Shown: in pieces, positions 16,376-24,208 of the stretch
Position numbering within the stretch: the first letter of the stretch is position 1
Layout of the letters: each line of letters starts with the position of its first letter
Origin: Christensenellaceae bacterium
Lineage (GTDB): Bacteria > Bacillota > Clostridia > Christensenellales > Aristaeellaceae
Direction: 5' to 3'
DNA length: 64,000 bases
NCBI GenBank assembly: GCA_012518615.1
Contig: JAAYRU010000043.1
Location: 1 to 64,000, forward strand
Notes under the pieces: model-generated
Told to the model about the DNA's origin: nothing
The model's input: the letters and a program-made list of their open reading frames with translations, nothing else
Database searches by the model: none
Translations under genes and position numbers: made by a program

Positions 16376-16736
16376 TCGGCTTCCTCCACAATTCTCTTTA
16401 AAAACAGGACATCGCAGAACTTAAATATGAATACTATTTTGAAAAGTTTACATATAGTATTTTACACTCCAATTTCTACCCAGCCTATCTTTTCAACAGC
16501 TAGTATCTTGCATTTTTTACTAAAAGCACATATTATTTATATCGTGGTATAATGTTATTAAGTGTTTTGAAGTAAGTGTTAGCAGGAGTAAGTAAATTAT
16601 AAATGTCACATAACGGAGCCTTTTATGGATGCCCTTCTACAATCTTTATATACGCAAAGATTCTTTATCGTTTCAAATACAATCTCAACACATATTCCAT
16701 AATAGAGTTTGGAGACTAAGGAATGAAAAAAATAAG
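16376..16736. other. Intergenic region before the RES-domain gene
   Basis: AT-rich stretch without a supported gene. A perfect -10 box TATAAT at 16548-16553 lacks a convincing -35 at the right distance, but probably belongs to the promoter of the RES gene. Confidence 0.35.
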
Positions 16737-17999
16737 ATGAAGAGACCAATCAATCTTGAAGGAATATATAATGCACTACAGGCAGTCAGCATATCAGATC
16801 GACAACAATTAGTAACGACTAGCCTATCCTCAATGGAGAAAGTAGCAAATGCGCTCAGCCGCAGTACACCTCAACTATCCCATATTGAGAAAGAAATGTA
16901 TAACATTGCAACTGAGCAAGTAAGCAAGCTTGGTAGCCTTAGTTTGGATTTGTCGTATGCTGAAACTTACAATTTAATGCTATCCCAAAGCGAAGCTTTT
17001 CTCCTAATTGAACAATCATACCCAACAAAAATGCTTAAGAACATTCAAAGCAGCTTATCCAAACTTGACCTGAAAGGGTGCTTAGAAGCAACCAACACTG
17101 CATTGAATCGCCCCTTCATTGAAATTGCTAATGTCGCATTTCTTAAACTTTCAAGTATTGATGATTTCTTTTCTAAGCAAATTGAGTATCCGCGTGGATT
17201 TGCAACTGCTTTGAGCCAGATGAATGTTGGAACCGCAAGGAGAGTCGTGCAGTGCGATGATATTAGTTATGAACCGAGATCGCGTTTTTTTGTTGTTAGT
17301 AAAAAGCCAAGTGATAAAGCATCCTCAAAGGAACTAAATGTAATTTGCTCGGGGACTGATATCCTTAATAACTTAGCAACAGACAATGACGACCTAATAA
17401 GTGAATCTGAATTAATCAGTTTTCTCACGGTACTGAGCGAAACGCCTGGTTTTGGCATAGAGGATGAGGTAGGACAAAAAATCCTTCACATTGTAAGGAG
17501 TGTTGCTGAATGTATAGACTTTGATAAGGATCTGTACTACCACTCAAGAAAACTCGCTCAGGGACAATGCCCCTATCCGCAAAATGAGATGCTTAGTGCA
17601 CCAGTTGGTGTAACTGGGCCAGGACGATACAATCATCCTGGTCGATCTTACTACTATTTTGCTGATACACAAAAAGGCGCGGAAACAGAAGTAAGAAAGC
17701 ACTGTTCAACTGAGTCCGTACAAACCGCCATTATTTCTCCCAAACATAGCGTCAAGCTCTTGGATTTATCCGGCACGATGCGTGGCGGAACTACTTTCTT
17801 GCGATACATACGTTTTCCCGTCTCAAATACTAATAGCAATATGCCAAGAGAATACCTTATTCCTTGTTTTGTTTCAGATTGTTGCCGAAGATCTAAAATT
17901 GATGGAATTAAATATTATGGAGGCGCAGGATACTCAAACTATGTTTGTTGGAATGACGGTCATTTCTGTTTCAAAGCAATGGCCTTGCCATTGATGTGA
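16737..17999 (+). CDS. RES-domain protein, candidate NAD-degrading effector
   Basis: This 420-residue protein has an unrecognised, largely helical N-terminal half and a RES domain at about 265-415. RES domains are best known as the toxin of RES-Xre pairs, which degrade NAD+. Seen here are YYHSRKL (arginine), APVGVTGPGRYNHPGRSYYYFADTQ (quoted in parts: GRYNHPG and YYYFAD), a following glutamate in GAETEVRKH, and DLSGTM. The start chosen is the ATG at 16737, after AAGGA; a frame extended to 16629 includes a stretch with no ribosome site. A five-codon frame (16723-16740) overlaps this ATG. No Xre antitoxin is adjacent, and the long N-terminal half is unlike the small stand-alone toxins, so it may be a phage-triggered effector. 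It is on the same strand as the Gabija-like pair, about 440 bases away. The activity is inferred. Confidence 0.74.
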   Translation: MKRPINLEGIYNALQAVSISDRQQLVTTSLSSMEKVANALSRSTPQLSHIEKEMYNIATEQVSKLGSLSLDLSYAETYNLMLSQSEAFLLIEQSYPTKMLKNIQSSLSKLDLKGCLEATNTALNRPFIEIANVAFLKLSSIDDFFSKQIEYPRGFATALSQMNVGTARRVVQCDDISYEPRSRFFVVSKKPSDKASSKELNVICSGTDILNNLATDNDDLISESELISFLTVLSETPGFGIEDEVGQKILHIVRSVAECIDFDKDLYYHSRKLAQGQCPYPQNEMLSAPVGVTGPGRYNHPGRSYYYFADTQKGAETEVRKHCSTESVQTAIISPKHSVKLLDLSGTMRGGTTFLRYIRFPVSNTNSNMPREYLIPCFVSDCCRRSKIDGIKYYGGAGYSNYVCWNDGHFCFKAMALPLM

Positions 18000-18053
18000 G
18001 AAAGGATAAATCTCAGTTACTCTTAGTTATACCAAGTTCATTATAATCTTGGG

Positions 18054-18162
18054 CAAGCAGGGCATGTGGGTACCCTACATGCTCTATGCTTGTTGGTGGC
18101 AGCGCCCCCAAACCCCTTTGAGCGCATGATAAATCATGCGGCTGCGCACTTCTGCGAAGCGC
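18054..18162. other. Cluster of inverted repeats beside the relaxase gene, candidate oriT
   Basis: Three structures lie within 125 bases of the relaxase stop. First, CAAGCA (18054-18059)/TGCTTG (18087-18092) encloses GCATGT (18062-18067)/ACATGC (18077-18082) with GGGTACCC in the middle. Second, CGCATGAT/ATCATGCG (18123-18130 and 18133-18140). Third, CTTC/GAAG flanked by GCG/CGC (18144-18162). Between the first two is a C-rich run containing CCCCAAACCCC. Such repeat clusters near a MOBP relaxase often mark oriT, but no nick site was recognised. Confidence 0.38.
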
Positions 18163-18178
18163 TTTTGTACGAAGATAG

Positions 18179-19588
18179 TCACTTGCTCTGCTCCTTCTTT
18201 TGCTCGGTTATAGGTTCATCTTTATTCAAATTCATTATGCGTTCCACATTGGCCTTAGCGGTTAGCAACGTACGCATTTCATCCCGCAGTTTCCTATATT
18301 CAGGATAAAGCTCTTTCTTTTTTTCCACCAGTTCAGCATACTCCTCTTGGAGAGTACGGATGCTTGGGATTTGCTTTGTGCCCAGATTGTCAAATGCTTT
18401 TTTTGCTGCTTTATGCAGCTGAATCTCATCCTGATGTTCAAAAGCGAAGCTTTTTGAGTAGCCCGCTTTGCGATAAGCAACATAGGTATCTCTGGTTTTC
18501 AGATAGTTTCGCACATGGGTTCTAAGCTGACTAATTTCGGTCATTCGTTTTTCGATAGCCTTGATTTCATCCAGCACTTCATGATGTCGCTTTGTTGCAA
18601 TTGATGTTTTTCCCGCCAAAGAATCAAAGCTTGACAGATTGTTTTCACTTAGGTAGTTTAATGTCTGCGCCATTTGTTTTAAGTTAAATACTTTCGCCCA
18701 TCGTTCATATCCGCCCCCTTTACCGGATTGTAATTTCGCCTGAATGTCGATAAGCATATTGAATTGACCATGCGGTATATTGTGACCTTGCTTCTTTGAG
18801 AAGGTATTATTTTTTGTTCTTGTCGAAAGCGCCTTTCTCAGGCTATCCTCATCATATCCATCACCCAAGGACTTCAGCCTGATATATCTGCTCTGCCCTG
18901 GGCCACGCAAGCTGATATGTTTTCCGCGTTTTATTTCCCATCCCGCTGCCTGTAGCAAAGCAAGAAGGGCATCCAAGTTGTCAGGGTTTTGCGTCATGGA
19001 ATCATCAATTATCCTGCGGAGCAATTCACGATAGGAGGGCGATTTTTCGTTTCCCAGCCATTTGTTATAGCTCTGCCCATGTCCCTTTGGTTCGGGCACA
19101 ACAGACAACTGGTGCTCCAAACAAATCAGGTCACTCAGTCTTGCAACGGCTTTGCCAGAACCAAGAAAGTCTCGAAACTTTCTTGAACAATCCAGGGATG
19201 TGGAGTTCCAAATGATATGATTGTGAATGTGTTTTTTGTCGTTATGCGTAGCCACTATAAAGGCATGTTGACCTTTGAGAAAACGCATAGCCAATTCATA
19301 ACCAACGCGATTGGCATCTTCCGCCGTGATTTCTCCTGGCTTAAAAGATTGCCGCACCTGATAAGCAATCACATCGTTTTTTTGTCTGCGCCCGGTAATG
19401 GCGAAGTACTCTCTCTTGGACAACATAAACTCAGCATCCACAGAACGAATATCACATTCATAAGAGGAAATGAGTTCTCCTTGATTTGTTTTGTCGGGAT
19501 TTTTTACGTAATCAGTTCTGTCTTTCAGGCATTGAGCAATCGTCTTCCCTTTGTTACGGTGCATGGAAATGATGCGTGTAGTGGCCAT
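18179..19588 (-). CDS. MOBP-type relaxase (conjugative mobilisation nuclease)
   Basis: The relaxase nicks oriT, stays bound to the DNA end through a tyrosine and leads the strand into the transfer channel. This 469-residue protein has an N-terminal relaxase domain with a candidate catalytic tyrosine in TDYVKNPDKT (about residue 26) and the metal-binding histidine triad in ATHNDKKHIHNHIIW (near 118-132), as in the relaxase/mobilisation nuclease family of Tn1549-like elements. The C-terminal third is charged and coiled-coil-like. The ribosome site is AAAGGA. In related elements this gene lies near the integrase end; here AT-rich cargo follows instead. MobC at 23870 is the likely nicking accessory. 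Confidence 0.93.
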   Translation of the reverse strand: MATTRIISMHRNKGKTIAQCLKDRTDYVKNPDKTNQGELISSYECDIRSVDAEFMLSKREYFAITGRRQKNDVIAYQVRQSFKPGEITAEDANRVGYELAMRFLKGQHAFIVATHNDKKHIHNHIIWNSTSLDCSRKFRDFLGSGKAVARLSDLICLEHQLSVVPEPKGHGQSYNKWLGNEKSPSYRELLRRIIDDSMTQNPDNLDALLALLQAAGWEIKRGKHISLRGPGQSRYIRLKSLGDGYDEDSLRKALSTRTKNNTFSKKQGHNIPHGQFNMLIDIQAKLQSGKGGGYERWAKVFNLKQMAQTLNYLSENNLSSFDSLAGKTSIATKRHHEVLDEIKAIEKRMTEISQLRTHVRNYLKTRDTYVAYRKAGYSKSFAFEHQDEIQLHKAAKKAFDNLGTKQIPSIRTLQEEYAELVEKKKELYPEYRKLRDEMRTLLTAKANVERIMNLNKDEPITEQKKEQSK

Positions 19589-19724
19589 TAGCTTTCCTTT
19601 CTATAATGAATTTAGATCAAGGAATCAATATAATCGAATTCATGAAAAAACAAGACGCTCTATATTTTACTTTTCAAAATATTATACATGAACAAATCAA
19701 AAAGAAGATTAATGTTGATTATGC

Positions 19725-19753
19725 TTGATTTAACACCGAGAGCTATATATAAT
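19725..19753 (+). promoter_or_regulatory. Promoter of the NACHT gene
   Basis: TTGATT (19725-19730) and TATAAT (19748-19753) have a 17-base spacer and lie 36 bases before the TTG start of the NACHT gene. The -10 is perfect and the -35 matches at four of six. It shows that the NACHT gene has its own transcription, separate from the leftward conjugation operon. Confidence 0.6.
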
Positions 19754-19789
19754 ATGCATTTAAGCGAAGTTGAAAGATGGTGATTTAGG

Positions 19790-22747
19790 TTGGAAATGCT
19801 TGCAGCCGAAATAATTAGCATATTAACTGATCTGGGCATGGATGCATTCTCAGGCTTTTATGGTAAATTTAAGCTATATAGAATCAAGAAAAAACTCCAT
19901 AGTAATTTGCATAAGGAGATTTTTTTGCGATATGGGGACGAAGTCTATTATCATGATCTGGATTGTTTTTTATCAAAAAACAAAGTGATTTATAATATTA
20001 TTATTAATTGCGAATCAACTTTTGCGCATCAGCATAAACCTAGAACTCAAATTATTCAGTATTATGTACAGCTATTTATTGAAAGCAAACCACGGTTTTT
20101 AAGATATCAGTCAGAGATATATTCTATTATCCAGAAATGTTTTGACGTAATATTCAACACATTAAATAATATCAATGCCACTGAAAGCGTTCGTGTAATC
20201 AGTAATATTGCAAAGGAGTTGGCAGGAGAGCTTTCTCTAGAAATAAAAAGCTTAAGATTAGATGTAGCGGAGATTAACAAGAGACTTGTTAATCAGCAGA
20301 TCCTTGATAATGCTAATCATAATGCAAAGCCTGTCTTCTATCACGAAAAATATTTTGAGTATCTGATACGCATATATATAATGCACACGAATTCTGCTTA
20401 TATTCCAAGGAGCTTGTTTTATGAAAATGACTCCAATAATGATGTTGATTCATTTGAAGCCTTACTAAATGAGAGGCATATTTTGCTATTGGGTGAAGCA
20501 GGTTCTGGAAAAACATATGAATCAATAGCTTTACTCAATAAGGCATGTACAAGCCAGAAGGCAGCGGATTATTTGCCAGTCTATTTATCTTTAAATGAAT
20601 ATGGAATAGTTTATTCAAACATTATTGATGGTATAAAATATAAAATCGCTCCCTTTTGTGACGGCGACCCGTATGAATTCATAAGCTCATGGCTTTCAGA
20701 AGGAAAAGTAGTACTAATTCTTGACGGAATTGACGATATTCTAACCGAAGAATTGAGACTTTGTTTTGTGTCTGAAGCTAAGAATATCGCTGTTCTGTAC
20801 AACCATTGTTATCTGTTTATCACCTCACGTTTTAACAGATATCATGGTGAATTGGGTAATATTAAAAAGTATTACATAAGATGCTTGAGCAAAAAAACGA
20901 TAAGAAAACAACTTCTTGATGAATCTATTAACGTAGAAATACCTGATAGTTACTATCAATTATTTGGTAATCCTTTGTTTTTGGAGGTGGGAAAAATTGT
21001 ACTAAAGAATAGCCCCCATCGAGATATATTTAATCGAAGCATCTTATTTGAGGAACTTGTATTCTTGCTTTGTGGTGAATGGGATAAACGAAAGGGCATT
21101 TCTTCAAAATATAGTTTGAGCTATTCAGATGCTGTTGGTATTTTGGGACAATATGCATTCGATAAATTTTACCAACCTTCCACTAGGCATATAGAATTCG
21201 AAGAATATATTTCTAAAATATCTCCAAGTAATACAAACAAGACCGCAATAATTGATTTTTTGTTATCATCAGAATTGCTTAGAGTATCAAACGGAATTGT
21301 TTTTACGCATAAGCTGTTCAAAGAATTTTTTGCAGCTTGTTACTTGGTTTCACGATATCCACTATCTGATTATAGATCAATGTACCTAGAGTATATTAAT
21401 AAGGAAGAATGGAAAGAGGTTTTCATTTTTGCATCAGGCTTGTACAAAAATATTGAAGAACAGGATAGATATCTTGATTTTATTATGCATAATAATTTGC
21501 AGTTGTATATTGAATGCATAAATGCAAAAAGCGATTTAAGTGTTCAGCTTGTATTGCCAAATAATCTCGATGTGGCGAAACGTTACCTTGAGCAGATAGT
21601 AAAAACTTATATGACTATTGTCCATAAATTCTTTGAACCAATTGCATTTCAATTTGATCCAATACCTGGAAAAGCAGAAAAAAACATTAATGAAAAGAAA
21701 ACCCAAATAGTCGGTAGTCTTTCACCTGATGGTAATTATTTAAGCTATTGGTTTAATAGAGTTATGCCTGATGAGCCAGATGTGCTTTGTATATATGAGG
21801 ATCAGATAGTGGAGAATTATAAAGAACGTGAAAAGCAGGCGGTTTTTGAAAGAAAAAAGATTATTTCTTATGGTATAAACCTTAACCTTTCTGGACTACA
21901 GGGAGATAGCGGACGAAAAATCGCTGTTAACTTAATTAAGGAACAAATAAAAGAAATAATTAAAGAGAAGAGACTAGCTGAGAGCTACTACTTGTTGTGT
22001 GAAAGAGTAAATAATTGTAAAGAGAAAATTAAAGAATTAAGGGATGTATCTGATATAGCGCAAATGAGGGCTATAGTGGAGGGCATGATACATAAGATAA
22101 AGGAAATATCAAATAATGTCGAGAGCTACAGTTATAGTGGTGTTGAAATATTCGATTTATTCTTGTTGCTCAAGTATTTAGATGAAAGAAGCATAAATTT
22201 TTGCGATTATATATTACCTGCTAACGATATCGACCCGAAAGAACCACCATATTGGATTTGGAATTTTTATTCAGAAGAACAAATGGCAAACAGATTGTCA
22301 AAATTTTTTTATTTTCATCAGCTTAGCTATATCGAAATGGTAGAAAAGAATTTCCCTGTTTTGTGTAATATGTTTCCGCGATATCTAGATACCCCCTATC
22401 AGAATGTTGTAATTATTGATTATAAAAAAGGAGAAAGGCCAAATGGCTCGAAAGCAGAACCATCATTGTTCTATTATTATATTGCCTCTCCGAACAATTA
22501 CCCGATACCACCAAAGTTAATATATGTGGATAATGAAGTTAATCGAAAAGAACTTGTGGATGATATATATGAAAATATTAAGCAAAGCTATTTAAAACGA
22601 GGTAAAACAGCGCAATATTTGGGCTGGACAAATGCTGGGTTGAGTTTTACTTTAATCTCACGCCGAACTGGTGTGAATAGTCCTCTATCCGATTATGTTT
22701 ATGAATGCATAAAAACAAGCTTAGAACAAGTGCTTGGCAAGCTATAA
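19790..22747 (+). CDS. NACHT-domain STAND NTPase, candidate anti-phage sensor
   Basis: This 985-residue protein has a NACHT-type nucleotide switch. Residues 1 to about 190 are helical with no catalytic motif recognised. Walker A GEAGSGKT lies near 233-240 and Walker B LILDGIDDIL near 310 (the small residue and two acids after the hydrophobic strand are NACHT-like). A region near 340-400 (LFITSRFNRY, then GNPLFLEVGK) matches sensor 1 and the winged-helix proline motif. HKLFKEFFAACYLV near 505 is the conserved F-x-E-F/F-x-A-x-Y block after NACHT. The remaining 450 residues are the probable sensor, without clear leucine-rich repeats. The start is TTG at 19790 after GGTGAT. Bacterial NACHT proteins can act in anti-phage defence. 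It is AT-rich cargo set between relaxase and sortase genes. Defence is inferred from family and place. Confidence 0.85.
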   Translation: MEMLAAEIISILTDLGMDAFSGFYGKFKLYRIKKKLHSNLHKEIFLRYGDEVYYHDLDCFLSKNKVIYNIIINCESTFAHQHKPRTQIIQYYVQLFIESKPRFLRYQSEIYSIIQKCFDVIFNTLNNINATESVRVISNIAKELAGELSLEIKSLRLDVAEINKRLVNQQILDNANHNAKPVFYHEKYFEYLIRIYIMHTNSAYIPRSLFYENDSNNDVDSFEALLNERHILLLGEAGSGKTYESIALLNKACTSQKAADYLPVYLSLNEYGIVYSNIIDGIKYKIAPFCDGDPYEFISSWLSEGKVVLILDGIDDILTEELRLCFVSEAKNIAVLYNHCYLFITSRFNRYHGELGNIKKYYIRCLSKKTIRKQLLDESINVEIPDSYYQLFGNPLFLEVGKIVLKNSPHRDIFNRSILFEELVFLLCGEWDKRKGISSKYSLSYSDAVGILGQYAFDKFYQPSTRHIEFEEYISKISPSNTNKTAIIDFLLSSELLRVSNGIVFTHKLFKEFFAACYLVSRYPLSDYRSMYLEYINKEEWKEVFIFASGLYKNIEEQDRYLDFIMHNNLQLYIECINAKSDLSVQLVLPNNLDVAKRYLEQIVKTYMTIVHKFFEPIAFQFDPIPGKAEKNINEKKTQIVGSLSPDGNYLSYWFNRVMPDEPDVLCIYEDQIVENYKEREKQAVFERKKIISYGINLNLSGLQGDSGRKIAVNLIKEQIKEIIKEKRLAESYYLLCERVNNCKEKIKELRDVSDIAQMRAIVEGMIHKIKEISNNVESYSYSGVEIFDLFLLLKYLDERSINFCDYILPANDIDPKEPPYWIWNFYSEEQMANRLSKFFYFHQLSYIEMVEKNFPVLCNMFPRYLDTPYQNVVIIDYKKGERPNGSKAEPSLFYYYIASPNNYPIPPKLIYVDNEVNRKELVDDIYENIKQSYLKRGKTAQYLGWTNAGLSFTLISRRTGVNSPLSDYVYECIKTSLEQVLGKL

Positions 22748-22859
22748 TTCAGGATGCTATTATTTTCGTCCTGGAGTCCATCTCCTTGGGGGTAGAGGAT
22801 CTATTTATCAAATCAAACTATGTTATTTTACAAGTGATCTGTGCTCACCCTCGCTCAAA
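22748..22859. other. Convergent gap between NACHT and sortase genes
   Basis: About 110 bases with GGATGCTATTATTTTCGTCC-like sequence and no clear terminator or gene. It marks the right edge of the NACHT insertion, after which base composition returns to that of the conjugation genes. Confidence 0.3.
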
Positions 22860-23807
22860 TTACAGAATACGGCTTGCTATGATTAACAACCTGCCATTCT
22901 TCTCGTGGTAGGCACAAGTAGAAAGTGTGAGCAGAGTATCCGGAAATGCTAAGATTTGAGTGGTAGAAAACTCTGTGATGTTGGACAGATTTTGAATATA
23001 TTGATTCATAGTTGTATCATTCCAGATATTGACATAATCGTAATATTGAAAGCTTTTCTCTCCTTCTCCAGGTATTCTTGTCCTGCACACCTCTACAATC
23101 TCATACACCCTTTCTTCATACAAGGTATCAAAGTGAATGTACCTGTGTTCTTCCCAGAACGACTTTTTCAGAAACTTGTCCAGGTCACCAAACAGGATAC
23201 CGCTGCGGGCATTGTGCCCGTGAATCAGCAGGTTTCGGCTGTGCTCCACATCGGTCACGCCATCCACAAAAGGTACGCCGTATTTTGCGTAATTCCCATA
23301 GAAATCCTTGTGCAAGTAACGCTCCGGTTCTTGGGGAGAAAACATCACGGGATAGTTGACCTTGGTGCCTTCAATGCGAATCCAGCCGAAGAAGTCCGGG
23401 TTTTGCGCATGAAGGGCAGTGTATTGTGGAAGAACTTTTCTCTTATCAAGCGTGTCTTGTGTGACCAGAAAACGATTGTCATATGTACCCGTTCTTTGAA
23501 AGCTTCCGACAGAAAGCGGTGCAGCGGAAGCCACCATCATGGAAGGTTTTGGCAGCAACAAGGATAAGCTTTGCCCGGATACTTTTTCTAAATCTGACTC
23601 TGGCGTAGTAGGCATGTTGCACTCAAAGGCATCACAACCATCCATGTCCTTGTCAATCAGTTTTTGTTCTTCCACCATCTGGATCAGTGCAGTAAAGGTG
23701 CGCACTTGTTTTGCTTCCTGGTAATGCTCCCAGAGGATAAGCAGGCACAGCAATGCAAAGAAAATGAATAGAATAATTCCCATCAATCGTTTCTTGTTTT
23801 TCTTCAT
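22860..23807 (-). CDS. srtB: Class B sortase
   Basis: This sortase joins surface proteins to the cell wall or pilin by cleaving a C-terminal sorting signal. It has a single N-terminal membrane helix (residues 8-30), the catalytic histidine in LLIHGHNAR, the catalytic cysteine in TLSTCAY and an arginine in the final I-A-S-R-I-L. At 315 residues it is class B-like. The start chosen is the ATG at 23807, six bases after AAAGGA; the longer frame adds six codons that include the ribosome site. Its substrate is very probably the V-P-K-T-G-D protein at 42224. Sortase genes are normal parts of this conjugative family, helping donor-recipient contact (inference). Confidence 0.93.
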   Translation of the reverse strand: MKKNKKRLMGIILFIFFALLCLLILWEHYQEAKQVRTFTALIQMVEEQKLIDKDMDGCDAFECNMPTTPESDLEKVSGQSLSLLLPKPSMMVASAAPLSVGSFQRTGTYDNRFLVTQDTLDKRKVLPQYTALHAQNPDFFGWIRIEGTKVNYPVMFSPQEPERYLHKDFYGNYAKYGVPFVDGVTDVEHSRNLLIHGHNARSGILFGDLDKFLKKSFWEEHRYIHFDTLYEERVYEIVEVCRTRIPGEGEKSFQYYDYVNIWNDTTMNQYIQNLSNITEFSTTQILAFPDTLLTLSTCAYHEKNGRLLIIASRIL

Positions 23808-23828
23808 AGATAATCCTTTCATCAATAC

Positions 23829-23871
23829 AGCCCGAAGGGGACAATGTCGTGTCTTTCCTTCGGGCTTTTTT
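23829..23871. terminator. GC-rich terminator between mobC and sortase
   Basis: AGCCCGAAGG (23829-23838) pairs perfectly with CCTTCGGGCT (23857-23866) and is followed on the plus strand by TTTTTT. On the minus strand the hairpin overlaps the mobC stop and would partly separate mobC from the sortase gene. The good T-tract faces plus-strand transcription, which could block read-through from the NACHT gene into the conjugation operon. Confidence 0.6.
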
Positions 23872-24208
23872 ATTTGAGTACCGCCAGGGACAGCAGGATT
23901 TCGTTTGCTTTGTCCCAGATGGCATCCAGGCTTTGCTGTATATAGTGGTAGTCATAGGTGTGCAGCTGTTGGGTGGTATTCACCTGCTTGGCAATCTGGT
24001 TAATGTTGTTACCCGCCTTGCGCAGCAGATGAATCATCTCCTTGAGCTGAGGAATATCAAGCTTTACCATCAACCCATCTATGGCCATTTTGCGCAGATA
24101 AGCTTCCCGGTTCCGTGTCCCCAACTGCTCCATTTTGAGGGTGATAAAGTCCAATTCTTCCTGTGTTACCCTGAACTTCACCTGAATATCTCTTGTTCTG
24201 TTTGCCAT
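23870..24208 (-). CDS. mobC: MobC-like mobilisation accessory protein
   Basis: MobC proteins bind and open oriT so the relaxase can nick. This 112-residue protein starts with a ribbon-helix-helix-like segment (IQVKFRVTQEELDFI) and carries the family core L-R-K-A-G-N-N-I-N-Q-I-A-K-Q-V-N near residue 64. Its ATG overlaps the last base of the upstream helicase stop (TAATG) and has GGAGG before it. Sortase and relaxase follow. The family is well supported; the symbol is used in the generic sense. Confidence 0.86.
   Translation of the reverse strand: MANRTRDIQVKFRVTQEELDFITLKMEQLGTRNREAYLRKMAIDGLMVKLDIPQLKEMIHLLRKAGNNINQIAKQVNTTQQLHTYDYHYIQQSLDAIWDKANEILLSLAVLK

Noticed and set aside
16629..16736. 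Extended N-terminus of the RES protein
   Set aside because: The added 36 residues have no ribosome site before them, while AAGGA precedes the ATG at 16737.
18066..18308. Rightward 80-codon frame over the relaxase 3' end
   Set aside because: It runs through the inverted-repeat cluster and antisense to the relaxase; no coding evidence.
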